A stretch of 36,630 nt of DNA from a virus, in the IMG/VR virus record IMGVR_UViG_3300010885_060344, positions 1 through 36,630 of that record, one strand, 5' to 3'. Under the pieces are notes generated by a model. It had not been told where the DNA came from and made no database searches. It was given only the letters and a program-made list of their open reading frames with translations. A program made the translations under genes and the position numbers. Positions within the stretch are counted from its first letter, which is position 1, and each line of letters starts with the position of its first letter. Shown piece after piece: positions 22,182-30,456 of the stretch.

Positions 22182-22207
22182 TTTTAACTCCTTTGTTAAA
22201 GTATATG

Positions 22208-22423
22208 TTATTTATTGTTTCTTTTTGCAGCAAGCATATCACGTAAAAAAGCCGACGATTTTTTAACTATAGTAAAATTATCACTAGAACTCTCTTCAAC
22301 TGTCTCTGTTTCAATGACAGGATTATGTACTATACCACCCTCTCTTGCAGTTTGTAAGTTAGTTCTAGAAGCATTTTGTCTTTGCAATGCTTGTTCGTTC
22401 GGATTTTTTAAGATCAGTGGCAT
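22208..22423 (-). CDS. small hypothetical late protein
   Basis: This 71-aa protein is polar and apparently disordered in the middle (ETETVEESSSDN), with a basic C-terminal helix (SSAFLRDMLAAKRNNK). SD GGAGGC; the ATG abuts the stop of the 727-aa gene. No family is recognised. Confidence 0.65.
   Translation of the reverse strand: MPLILKNPNEQALQRQNASRTNLQTAREGGIVHNPVIETETVEESSSDNFTIVKKSSAFLRDMLAAKRNNK
22209..22216 (-). promoter_or_regulatory. late promoter box AATAAATA
   Basis: AATAAATA on the minus strand, matching the T4-type late -10 box (TATAAATA) except at the first base, ends 28 nt before the ATG of the 21342-22181 structural gene. It overlaps the stop of the 71-aa gene. Confidence 0.55.
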
Positions 22424-24606
22424 TATTTGCCTCCAGACACCATTTTATGTACTTGCATGAAATTATCATGTGACTTAGCAATATGTGCATGAAGCTCGTT
22501 TCTTGTTTCTGGCTTTACTTTAGATAATGCATCTAATACGGACTTAGCATGTTCCGATTTAACAAAATGAGTTCCTTTGTCAAACTTAACATCTGCACCA
22601 CCTTTAGTCTTAAAACCTTCTTTACCCTTCACCTCGTGATGGGCGGCATCTTTAGCTTTTGAAAGTTGTACGTGAATATGCTGGTCTGGCTCTTTACCGG
22701 AATCCTGGCCACCGTACTCATGTTCTTCGTCATCGCTTGATTTAGCTTTACCACCTTTTGACCATTTAGGGTCAGTTGGGTTTTTACGAGGGCGTCCGCG
22801 ACCCTCATCTAAATCATCCATAAATTGATTAAATGTTTTTTTCATATTACTCTCGTCAAAATGTTTATAGTCTACTGTAGTCTTATCGCTGTTTGCTCCA
22901 TGAGATACTAAATGTACTTTGTCACCTTCTCTTGTTGCATGTACCATACGACCAGTTTCATCTTTAAAATGTGTCTTGGAATGTTCCCCTGATGGACGTA
23001 GGCGCTTAATAGCAGCTTGATGTTCTGGGTGTAACGGATAAGAGGTATCAGCACCCTTATGAACGGTAATCATTTTACCCCAACTATAGTTAGCCTTTTT
23101 AACTGTAACTGCTTCTTCAATCTGTTCAACTTCTTCCATGTTATTCTGAGCTTTAAAGTCATCTACTTTTTTCTGGGATTTTAACTTTTGTAATCTGGCT
23201 TTATTAAGGCTATCCATATCTTTCTCAAAATAAGTAGAAGATTCATTCATGCCTTTTTTGGCAGATAAGAAAGCAGCTATTCCCATAACACGTTTTTTCT
23301 CTTTAGACTTACCTTTGAATTGAGGTGCATCAGATTTTTCAAAATCTTTAATATATTTACCGGCACCCATTGACGGTTTCAATTTTTCATCTACTTGTTC
23401 TTTTTCTTCTTTATGCACAGTTGCACCTTTAATTTTCTTTGCTACATTGGTAGCATGGGATTGAGAACCGAAAGACTTCCACTTTTTGCCATTAATATGT
23501 ACGGCATGTGGTTCATCTTTTACCATAGGCTTAGAACGTCTATCTACAGGATCTGGAACATGATATTCATCATCTTCTCGTTCACGTTTTGCAAATCCAG
23601 TTCTATTATCATCATAACGGGTTCTGTGACCTTCAGTTAAGCCTTTAAACTTATTCCAATCAGATGCATCAGTAGATACTACATGGTTAAGAGGTACTAC
23701 ATGACCTAACTTGGAGGTAGTGTGAATCTTAGTACCAGCACCTCCGCCAGTTTTATGAGATACCTTACTCATGTAATGTTTGCCCTCATGCTTGTAGATA
23801 ACAGTACCACCATTTGCTATATCGTCTTCAGCATAACCCTCTTGTACAGCTTCTTCATTGACTTCACTTTGCATGTAATCAGCAACAGTACTGATATAGT
23901 CCGCAGCTAGAGTAATCTTACTTTGCACCCATTCAGCTATGTTGGTGTCAGGTTTGAGCATATCGTGAACTTGCTTTGCATTAGCAAGGATACTACGTAG
24001 CTGACCACGGGCCATATCGCCTTCGTAATCATATTCGGTCTTTTCCTTTGCTTCTCCAATCACAGTCTCTTCAGACATCTGTTTGTGTTTAGCAAGCAAC
24101 TCTCTATTCTTAGCATAATCAGCTGTCTTCATAGCAAACTTGGCAGTACGAGCATTGTCTAGATGATAGGTTTTTTTCTTATCGTCACCGCGCTCGGCCG
24201 CTGCAATAGCTTTATCCATATGGTACTTAAATGTACCTTCGTCTAACTCTTCATCTTCTTTCAATGCTTTACGCTTGGCCAACTCTTTAGCTACTTTTTT
24301 CAATTGAGCTGCAAACACAGGAGATGCACCAGTTTGATCTTTATGACTGTCCCAGTGCTTCTTCAGCTTTTCTGTAGACATTTTAGAAAGATCCTCATCC
24401 AACTCTACTTCTTCTCTATTGAGATTCTTCTTAATATCTGCGGTTGTTTTTTCTATCTGCTTACCGGTAGCCTTCATAATATTTGCCCAACGGTTAGTAG
24501 ATTGTCTGTACTGACCTTTAGATGCAAGATCATCTGCAGACTTCTTAGCCTTCGCTTTATAGCGATCTAGCAGGTTTGCGCTAACTTCGTTGATATTTTT
24601 ACTCAT
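22423..24606 (-). CDS. large head/core protein, possible polyprotein with prohead-protease sites
   Basis: This 727-aa protein is charged and His/Lys-rich with no enzyme motif. It appears built of modules of about 50-100 residues separated by sequences fitting the T4 gp21 rule (I/L/V)xE followed by a small residue: LDE 71, LDE 123 (before G), IGE 185 (before A), VQE 256 (before G), LTE 325 (before G), VDE 407, IEE 498 (before A) and LDE 601 (before G). Residues 588-601 (MKKTFNQFMDDLDE) look like an internal capsid-targeting sequence. In T4, core and internal proteins are cut in this way during head maturation. Function of the modules is unknown. Confidence 0.72.
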   Translation of the reverse strand: MSKNINEVSANLLDRYKAKAKKSADDLASKGQYRQSTNRWANIMKATGKQIEKTTADIKKNLNREEVELDEDLSKMSTEKLKKHWDSHKDQTGASPVFAAQLKKVAKELAKRKALKEDEELDEGTFKYHMDKAIAAAERGDDKKKTYHLDNARTAKFAMKTADYAKNRELLAKHKQMSEETVIGEAKEKTEYDYEGDMARGQLRSILANAKQVHDMLKPDTNIAEWVQSKITLAADYISTVADYMQSEVNEEAVQEGYAEDDIANGGTVIYKHEGKHYMSKVSHKTGGGAGTKIHTTSKLGHVVPLNHVVSTDASDWNKFKGLTEGHRTRYDDNRTGFAKREREDDEYHVPDPVDRRSKPMVKDEPHAVHINGKKWKSFGSQSHATNVAKKIKGATVHKEEKEQVDEKLKPSMGAGKYIKDFEKSDAPQFKGKSKEKKRVMGIAAFLSAKKGMNESSTYFEKDMDSLNKARLQKLKSQKKVDDFKAQNNMEEVEQIEEAVTVKKANYSWGKMITVHKGADTSYPLHPEHQAAIKRLRPSGEHSKTHFKDETGRMVHATREGDKVHLVSHGANSDKTTVDYKHFDESNMKKTFNQFMDDLDEGRGRPRKNPTDPKWSKGGKAKSSDDEEHEYGGQDSGKEPDQHIHVQLSKAKDAAHHEVKGKEGFKTKGGADVKFDKGTHFVKSEHAKSVLDALSKVKPETRNELHAHIAKSHDNFMQVHKMVSGGK

Positions 24607-24607
24607 G

Positions 24608-25108
24608 TTACTTCTTCTTATGGTTACCGTGAGACTCTTGTACTAAGATTTCAAGATTTTGTACTGGTACTTTTTTCTCAATACCATGCTCAAACATAAC
24701 ATCATACCATGCAATGTTTCCATCTGCATCAGGGGTAGCATGTTGAGTAGATAATGTCTTACCTTCACCAAGCTTAGAATGCTTGACGTGTACTGCACAC
24801 ATATGTTGTCCGGGTGTATCTCTATTAGCTTCTTCAACTGGTTGAGATGCTTCTTTATTTACGTTTTTCTTCTTAAGTAACTTAAAATCGTGTGCATCTA
24901 CTTTGCCATTTTTATTGGCATCAATCTTATGTTGATTACCAACTAAAGCCTCAGAAACAGCTTTAGTGACTGGTTTAAAGTCACCATACTTTTTCTTTTC
25001 TGCATCAGCTAGTTTTTGCTGACCAACTTTACGTTGATCAATGGATTTAGTTACTACCTCTTGAATAGCTTTTAAAACACTATCACTTACTTTGTCTCTT
25101 AATTGCAT
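24608..25108 (-). CDS. late protein with an EF-hand-type calcium loop
   Basis: In this 166-aa protein, DANKNGKVDAHD (about residues 63-74) matches the EF-hand/dockerin calcium loop (DxNxNGxxDxxD). VSE (about 53) before A and VEE (about 93) before A could be prohead-protease sites flanking it. The C-terminal domain (GQHMCAVHVKHSKLGEGKTL onward) carries beta-rich sequence also typical of phage head-core modules. It has a strong SD (AAGGAG). Its place in the late run suggests an internal head protein. Confidence 0.65.
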   Translation of the reverse strand: MQLRDKVSDSVLKAIQEVVTKSIDQRKVGQQKLADAEKKKYGDFKPVTKAVSEALVGNQHKIDANKNGKVDAHDFKLLKKKNVNKEASQPVEEANRDTPGQHMCAVHVKHSKLGEGKTLSTQHATPDADGNIAWYDVMFEHGIEKKVPVQNLEILVQESHGNHKKK

Positions 25109-25123
25109 TTTTTTGCTCCTTGG

Positions 25124-25756
25124 TTAATCGTTATCAATAATCTTAAGTTTACGCTGAATCTTTATGCCTCTAGAAAGTCTAAATTTATCGTTATCACTAT
25201 CTCTATCTGGTGGCTCTTTTGTCGGGTCGTATGGCTTACTAGCAAAACGTTTTGTCTTTTCCATTTCAAATCGATCCGCCTCGACTGGTTCACTACCTTT
25301 AGGGTCCAATAGCTTTCTAATTGCATTAACATGGTCATCTAAGTAGCCATGCTCTTTTTCTAAATTTAATTTTTTAGCAAATCCTTTGACATTTTGCGCA
25401 AGCTTTTCCGCTTCAGTAACATCTGCATCGGTAGCACGTTGCTTACCCTTAACTGATTTATGAATACCAAATAGCTTATCCTGATCGATCATAGCGCGCT
25501 CAGCCATTGCAGTATCTACATCTTTTGGTAGATTTTGGGCATAGAGTTTTTGAGCTTGAGGTTCCATTTCAAAGTGTTGAGTTTTGTAGCTACCGGTAGA
25601 TACTTGATCTCTAAAGTCTTTCTCAACATAAGTTTTATCTTTATGTGACTTTGCTTCTAAAATTTTTCTGATAGCGTGTTCCATAGATGTAACAACCCGG
25701 CTACCGGTTCTACCATTTAGTACTTCTCTAATTATTTTCTCTACTGGTTTATACAT
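25124..25756 (-). CDS. late protein with prohead-protease-like N-terminus
   Basis: This protein has 210 aa from the ATG overlapping the dps stop (TAATG). A short helical N-terminus ends in RKILE before AKS (about residue 34), fitting the (I/L)xE cleavage rule, so it may be a capsid-targeting leader. The rest is a charged helical protein ending in a basic RKLKIID segment. No family is recognised. Confidence 0.62.
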   Translation of the reverse strand: MYKPVEKIIREVLNGRTGSRVVTSMEHAIRKILEAKSHKDKTYVEKDFRDQVSTGSYKTQHFEMEPQAQKLYAQNLPKDVDTAMAERAMIDQDKLFGIHKSVKGKQRATDADVTEAEKLAQNVKGFAKKLNLEKEHGYLDDHVNAIRKLLDPKGSEPVEADRFEMEKTKRFASKPYDPTKEPPDRDSDNDKFRLSRGIKIQRKLKIIDND

Positions 25757-26199
25757 TATCTTACACCTTGTACCGTTGACTTGATCATCCAAGCAAGCTT
25801 TTTATGCGCATCATACCTGTCTTGTAAGAAGTTTGAAAGCCCTATCTCATCAGCTGCCTCAGCAAGTGAGTATGTCTTTTTAATTTCTGCTAGCATTTTA
25901 TCGTTGTCGGCTAATATAACTCTAAACATTTCTAAGGGTTCTAATATTCTTTCTTCGTCTTGAATAAAAGATAATTCCTTCATTCTACCAACGGAGCCCG
26001 GGGCATAAGCATCTAGTGCTCTTATTTCTTCAGCAATAGGATCTAATACACCATACAACTCCGAATAAATTTTTTCTAAGAAAGTATGGTATTGATAAAA
26101 ATCAGGGCCTTTAATATTCCAATGAAAGCCGTGTACCTTAAGATACAGGGAAAAGGATCCCCCAAGTAGCACCTTCATTTGTTCAACCAACTTATTCAT
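25756..26199 (-). CDS. dps: Dps-like ferritin (DNA protection during starvation)
   Basis: This 147-aa protein has the Dps ferroxidase residues with exactly the spacing of E. coli Dps (H51, H63, D78, E82): H26 (HGFHWNIKG), H38 (YQYHTF), D53 and E57 (LDPIAEE). APGSVGRM follows, as in bacterial Dps. It would form a dodecamer oxidising and storing iron and perhaps binding DNA. The basic N-terminal tail of E. coli Dps is short here. The ATG at 26197-26199 has SD AAGG and overlaps the previous stop. It sits among head genes. Confidence 0.85.
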   Translation of the reverse strand: MNKLVEQMKVLLGGSFSLYLKVHGFHWNIKGPDFYQYHTFLEKIYSELYGVLDPIAEEIRALDAYAPGSVGRMKELSFIQDEERILEPLEMFRVILADNDKMLAEIKKTYSLAEAADEIGLSNFLQDRYDAHKKLAWMIKSTVQGVR

Positions 26200-27964
26200 T
26201 ATCACTGCCTTTAATTTGTTTTAATGCATCTTCAAAGTTTTCATTTACTAAAGATTTTTTTTGTTTTAATTCTTGAGTAATCGCTTTAGCTGAAGTCGAA
26301 TCCCCTCTACGTAAAGCCATTGCTATTTTTCTATGAATAGAAGCAAGCATGGGTTTACCTTGCTGTTGTAGTTTAGTTGCAGCAGCTTCATGGGAGGAAG
26401 GATCAGCTGCTTCTTTTACAGTCTTTTTACCAACAGGGGAGACTTTATGTACTACCATTTTTTTGAATCCCTTCATATCGTAATACTTACGAGCTCTCTC
26501 AGCAGCAGCTTCATCCGAGTCAGCTTGCACGTTTAGGTCTTTAACTATACGGGCCTGTATTCCTGGATTCAAAGGATCATGCATATGCATAGTTACTGTA
26601 TGAGTATGTTTAGCTACTTCTACAGGCTGATGCTCCATTTTTTTAGCTTTTAAATTAACCTTCTCGGCTAAGTCACTATCTTCATTATGAAATGTATCGC
26701 CTCTGTTTAGAAAAGAATTAACTCTATTAAAACCAGCTTGCTGTGGTGTAATAGAAGTATCACCGCTTAACTTCCATTCATCTACTCCACGCTTATAAAC
26801 CTCTGCAATAATATGAAAAGACATATTTGACTTTTCTGCTTTTTTATCCAGAGATTTTTGTTCTTGTTCTGTTAAAGAATTGTTAACAAGTGTGTCATAG
26901 ACCTTACCAACAAATGCTAGTAATTTTTTCTCTTGTAAGTCTTCTCCTGTTTCGTGATTATAGGAGAAGGACATAAAGTTACCAATTTTTTGAGCTGGTG
27001 CCTTTTTATGCATTCTATGGAACTGTAGACGCTTCATCTCTGCTTGTCTAATTTTAGGAACTAGACGTAGTGCCATCTTTTTAATATTTTTTACTTTTGG
27101 ATCAATTAACCTATCTACATTCACCTTGTCGGAAGGTGACATACGCTGGTATTGCGCACCTCGTTGACCGGCAAACCTAACACGAAGCACACTCTTAGCT
27201 TTCTTAGCTGCTCTTCGTTCTAACGACTGTTGGGAGGCCATTCTATTGGATGCAAATTTTCTTGCACGAGTAAGTCTAGATTTTAGTCTTCTCATCTGCA
27301 TGGCTCTTTGACGACGCTGAACTAACGTTAGAACGCGCTCAAATAACTCATCAGCTGATTCTTTAATAGATTGAACATGGTGCATGATTTCATCTGCATG
27401 TGGGTGAAGAGCTTTTGGAAGTCCAGATTTAAACTCTTTTTTATTACCAGCTCTTGCATGTTCGCGCATCTTAGTACCAGACATACCCTCTGCGCCTTCA
27501 GCATCAGGGTCTCTGTGACCGGCTGATACTACTTTGATAGATTTAAAATTATAATGACCGTGTTTACCCTCAACATTATTATATTTCTCAAGTTTTTCTT
27601 TATACTCATCTACACGATCAGAGCCTGCTACAACTACCAAGTGCTTATGGCCTTGGGCGTGTAATTTGGCTACGGCATGAAAAATAGATGGTTCAGCTTT
27701 AGAGGATCCAGAGACACTCACGCCTGTTCCCCCAACCTTTTTAAGGTATTCTATTTTTTTCTTTTGTGGGAGTGGGTCTTTTGATGTACCTTCTGAATGA
27801 CTGGCTACTATATGGGCCTGACCGCCATGTTCTTTAGCAACATCTTTTACTTTATTAATAAGCTTCTCATGGCCGATTGTTGGAGGGTTATATCTTCCAA
27901 AAGCCATAACAGCTGTAGATTCTTTTGATTCTGACATAGTCCTAGAACCTGATCCATCATCCAT
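26192..27964 (-). CDS. NMNAT-like nucleotidyltransferase fused to a long basic region
   Basis: In this 590-aa protein, residues 15-195 form a HIGH-type nucleotidyltransferase: FGRYNPPTIGH (22-32) and MSGTKMR (161-167) correspond to the (H/T)xGH and ISSTxxR motifs of NMN adenylyltransferases and pantetheine-phosphate adenylyltransferases. The remaining ~390 residues are highly basic and modular (Arg/Lys-rich 215-330) with possible cleavage sites such as LQE, LTE and VKE before A. It may make NAD or another adenylylated product and be packaged in the head. The reading frame seems to begin in the overlapping upstream ORF, one frame away (see 27847-28122). Confidence 0.72.
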   Translation of the reverse strand: MDDGSGSRTMSESKESTAVMAFGRYNPPTIGHEKLINKVKDVAKEHGGQAHIVASHSEGTSKDPLPQKKKIEYLKKVGGTGVSVSGSSKAEPSIFHAVAKLHAQGHKHLVVVAGSDRVDEYKEKLEKYNNVEGKHGHYNFKSIKVVSAGHRDPDAEGAEGMSGTKMREHARAGNKKEFKSGLPKALHPHADEIMHHVQSIKESADELFERVLTLVQRRQRAMQMRRLKSRLTRARKFASNRMASQQSLERRAAKKAKSVLRVRFAGQRGAQYQRMSPSDKVNVDRLIDPKVKNIKKMALRLVPKIRQAEMKRLQFHRMHKKAPAQKIGNFMSFSYNHETGEDLQEKKLLAFVGKVYDTLVNNSLTEQEQKSLDKKAEKSNMSFHIIAEVYKRGVDEWKLSGDTSITPQQAGFNRVNSFLNRGDTFHNEDSDLAEKVNLKAKKMEHQPVEVAKHTHTVTMHMHDPLNPGIQARIVKDLNVQADSDEAAAERARKYYDMKGFKKMVVHKVSPVGKKTVKEAADPSSHEAAATKLQQQGKPMLASIHRKIAMALRRGDSTSAKAITQELKQKKSLVNENFEDALKQIKGSDNE

Positions 27965-28122
27965 TTTTGGATTAATATCGATTGGATTTGGCTTTTACCG
28001 GTCACAGTCTTGCCACTGCCCTTCTTGGCAAGTTTATCTGTTATTTTATTAGAGACGCCAGATATCGTCGATTTTGGTGATTGCTGGATAACTGCGTTAT
28101 CAGCATTCGAATTAGAAGCCAT
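27847..28122 (-). CDS. N-terminal part of the NMNAT-like gene, in another frame
   Basis: This 91-aa ORF has a good start (ATG, SD AAGGA) behind a late promoter box. Its first ~45 residues (STISGVSNKITDKLAKKG onward) look like a real phage leader. The rest, from about 27990, is a shadow of the nucleotidyltransferase frame. A -1 change within 27962-28005, for example at the A run just before the 590-aa ATG, would join the two. The 590-aa ORF has no SD of its own. Programmed frameshift, a natural mutation, or a one-base assembly error are all possible. Confidence 0.5.
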   Translation of the reverse strand: MASNSNADNAVIQQSPKSTISGVSNKITDKLAKKGSGKTVTGKSQIQSILIQKWMMDQVLGLCQNQKNLQLLWLLEDITLQQSAMRSLLIK

Positions 28123-28167
28123 ATGTTTTTTCCTTAGATCAGGTTTACCTAAGCCTAACTGACCTTT

Positions 28168-28175
28168 TATTTATA
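28168..28175 (-). promoter_or_regulatory. late promoter TATAAATA
   Basis: A perfect T4-type late box, TATAAATA on the minus strand, lies 46 nt before the ATG at 28120-28122, leaving a leader of about 38 nt with SD AAGGA. It would drive the NMNAT-like, dps and core-protein run. Confidence 0.75.
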
Positions 28176-28191
28176 ATTTACTTAAATACTA

Positions 28192-29364
28192 CTATCTTTC
28201 TCTTGATAAGAAGTTAGCTCTACTGAATTCTGCTCTATCTACGAATTTTGTTGGTCGACCACCTCGCACAGCTACAAATCCTTCCGGTTTTGTCTTTTGA
28301 CCGGCAATAGAGTGTTCATATGTTGGACTATCTGCCATAGCATGTGTCAGCACATCTTTTGCCTTTTGAAGGTGGTGATGCATTTTAAGAACGCTGGATA
28401 TATGGCTTTTATCTTGATCTATGCTGGATAGATGTTGGTTCATGGCTTGTGTTTTCTGCTCAATACCTTTAGCAGATTTCATCTTCCCCACTTCCTTTAC
28501 CATCTTATTTTTGACGTGCTCTTTGAAGCCTTGATGAGTAGGAGTAGATCCATCTTTAACAGTAGCGTTAATATAAGTCTTTAAATGATCAGCATGATGT
28601 TGACCTGCATCAAAAGTTTCATCTGGTGCTTTATTAAACTCTTTAGTTGCTGCACCAATGTGCTTCTTATACTCATCCTCTTGTTCTGGAGTAAATTTAG
28701 TCTTCTTAAAATTCTGATGAATAGGTAGCATATGGACATCGTCATGCTCCTTAAACCCTTCTTCTTTAGGGTTCATATTGTAGTTTGCTTTCATACTTTC
28801 TAAAGTCTTACCTTTGTAAGATGTATGAACTGCTACACCAATTTTTGCTTTTTCTATTTTTTTACCTTCCTCCGAATTCTTTGGAGTAGAGTAAGTAATG
28901 GTATTAGGTTTAAAATGATATTTGTTACCTTTATCTTCAACCTCGTGTTTAGAATACATTAGGTCACCTTGATATACGCCTTGCTTTGGAGCGGTCTTTT
29001 TCAGATGTACCAATGCTTCTCTTAGTTTGGCAACAAGTCCAGGCGCATGTCCATGATTTTTTTCAATGTCTTCATTAGTATAATTAATCTTAGGATCTTT
29101 ATTAAATATAGATTTAGTAGATACAAAGAACTTACCGGTCTCAGGATGATGTCCGAAAACAATTGAAGGAGAACCATCATACTTAACAGACACAGATGTC
29201 TTGTTGTGCTTGCCTTTAAGTAACCCGTGAACGTCTTCTAGGTTATGGAATGCATGGGCATACCCCTTTTTACCAGCATTCATCACATGGTCTTCTAGAT
29301 GCTCTAGGTGGGTAAGTTTACTTTCGTCAGAGACAGCTTCAGTAATAAATGTTAGATAATTCAT
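28192..29364 (-). CDS. KxDG nucleotidyltransferase (ligase-like) with capsid-targeting N-terminus
   Basis: This 390-aa protein starts MNYLTFITE before AVSDE; ITE at 7-9 fits the prohead-protease rule and the start resembles T4 internal-protein leaders. Ligase/capping superfamily motifs are seen: KYDG (61-64, with the Lys that would carry AMP or GMP), QGDLMY (132-137, motif III-like), IGVAVHTSY (175-183), EGFV (361-364, motif IV) and PTKFVDR (371-377, motif V). It probably forms a covalent nucleotidyl-Lys. It may correspond to a phage family of unknown function (DUF6267, from memory). Substrate unknown: RNA, DNA or protein. Confidence 0.7.
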   Translation of the reverse strand: MNYLTFITEAVSDESKLTHLEHLEDHVMNAGKKGYAHAFHNLEDVHGLLKGKHNKTSVSVKYDGSPSIVFGHHPETGKFFVSTKSIFNKDPKINYTNEDIEKNHGHAPGLVAKLREALVHLKKTAPKQGVYQGDLMYSKHEVEDKGNKYHFKPNTITYSTPKNSEEGKKIEKAKIGVAVHTSYKGKTLESMKANYNMNPKEEGFKEHDDVHMLPIHQNFKKTKFTPEQEDEYKKHIGAATKEFNKAPDETFDAGQHHADHLKTYINATVKDGSTPTHQGFKEHVKNKMVKEVGKMKSAKGIEQKTQAMNQHLSSIDQDKSHISSVLKMHHHLQKAKDVLTHAMADSPTYEHSIAGQKTKPEGFVAVRGGRPTKFVDRAEFSRANFLSRER

Positions 29365-30431
29365 TTTCGTATCTTTATCTTAGTGTCGTTAGGATATTCG
29401 CCTGCTTTTGAGTTACGCAATTCTACCAAATACTTATCCCCGGCTTGAGAATGACATTCTATAGAAATTTGTTTGGATTGTAAGGTTGGATATTTAATAT
29501 TATCAATTATTATGCCTTTAGTAAGTTTATCTAATTTAGCCCTATCCAACCAAAATACCTTCCAACCGTTAGTCTCTTTCTTTACATAGAAATAATTCAT
29601 ACCCCAGGCACGTTCAAAAATAGCTTTAAGTTTATTAGTATCTGGACGCTTAACTGCTATTTTCTTTCTTACCTTTTTAACGTTATTACGTAAATCAAAG
29701 CCTGCCTGTACTTGATTTAAATCGGCTCCAAAGGCATCTAAGAACTCAGCACCTGCTGAGTTTGGAACTATATCTCCATCATTAAATAAACTAGCGGCAC
29801 CGGAATAAGAGCTAAATGTATATCCGTTTACATCTTTAAGAGAGATGAACCAATCTTTACCTGTAGAATCTGTAAGTACTATATCACCAATAATAGCACC
29901 TAGTTTTTCAATGGGTATACCTTCTTTTTTAGTAGAGCCGGTGCGCTGTTTAATGGATACTATATCTACCTTATCAAATGCTTTATTTTTACTAAGCTCC
30001 CCTATCAGTATTTTCATATCTGCAGATGCATTCTTAGGCAACTTAAATGCACTTGCAAGATTAGTAACAGTAGCCTTTTCAAAATTCTCACCTTTGTTAG
30101 CGCCTCTGGCTATTACTAGGTCTATTTTATTATCAAATAGAGAAAACTCAACACTAGGAAATTTTGAACTGTTAGGAGAGAGGCTATTAGATTTTATAGA
30201 TTTAAATTCTTTTATCTTTTTTAAATCTCCGGGTACCCCGGCAATTGCATTATCAGACGTATCTTTTTGAGTATTAATAAGCTGTAATCTAAATTCACGG
30301 TCATAACCGCCGGCTCTGGGTTTGCCACCAGCCGGTAGTTTAGGTGCTATTTGATAGTTGTATTTTTTAAGTAAGGTGTTAAGCTGAATACCTAGTGTCT
30401 TGTAATCAGCCACAGATAGTGCTTGGGCCAT
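29361..30431 (-). CDS. late protein, possible PD-(D/E)XK-type nuclease
   Basis: This 356-aa protein of unassigned family is mixed alpha/beta. The segment E115-E118, then IGD (182-183) and WFISLKD (K199) is reminiscent of the E...D-x(n)-(D/E/S)xK core of restriction-like nucleases, here with SLK in place of ExK. That reading is tentative. It is translationally coupled (ATGA) to the KxDG gene, and starts a late unit after a terminator, behind a CTAAATA box and an AGGAG SD. Confidence 0.55.
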   Translation of the reverse strand: MAQALSVADYKTLGIQLNTLLKKYNYQIAPKLPAGGKPRAGGYDREFRLQLINTQKDTSDNAIAGVPGDLKKIKEFKSIKSNSLSPNSSKFPSVEFSLFDNKIDLVIARGANKGENFEKATVTNLASAFKLPKNASADMKILIGELSKNKAFDKVDIVSIKQRTGSTKKEGIPIEKLGAIIGDIVLTDSTGKDWFISLKDVNGYTFSSYSGAASLFNDGDIVPNSAGAEFLDAFGADLNQVQAGFDLRNNVKKVRKKIAVKRPDTNKLKAIFERAWGMNYFYVKKETNGWKVFWLDRAKLDKLTKGIIIDNIKYPTLQSKQISIECHSQAGDKYLVELRNSKAGEYPNDTKIKIRK

Positions 30432-30447
30432 AATTTCTCCTGTATGG

Positions 30448-30454
30448 TATTTAG
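30448..30454 (-). promoter_or_regulatory. possible late promoter box CTAAATA
   Basis: CCTAAATA on the minus strand lies just after the terminator and 17 nt before the ATG of the 29361-30431 gene, with the SD in between. The same box occurs twice before the plus-strand virion gene at 35850. It resembles the T4 late box but is one or two bases off. Confidence 0.45.
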
Positions 30455-30456
30455 GA

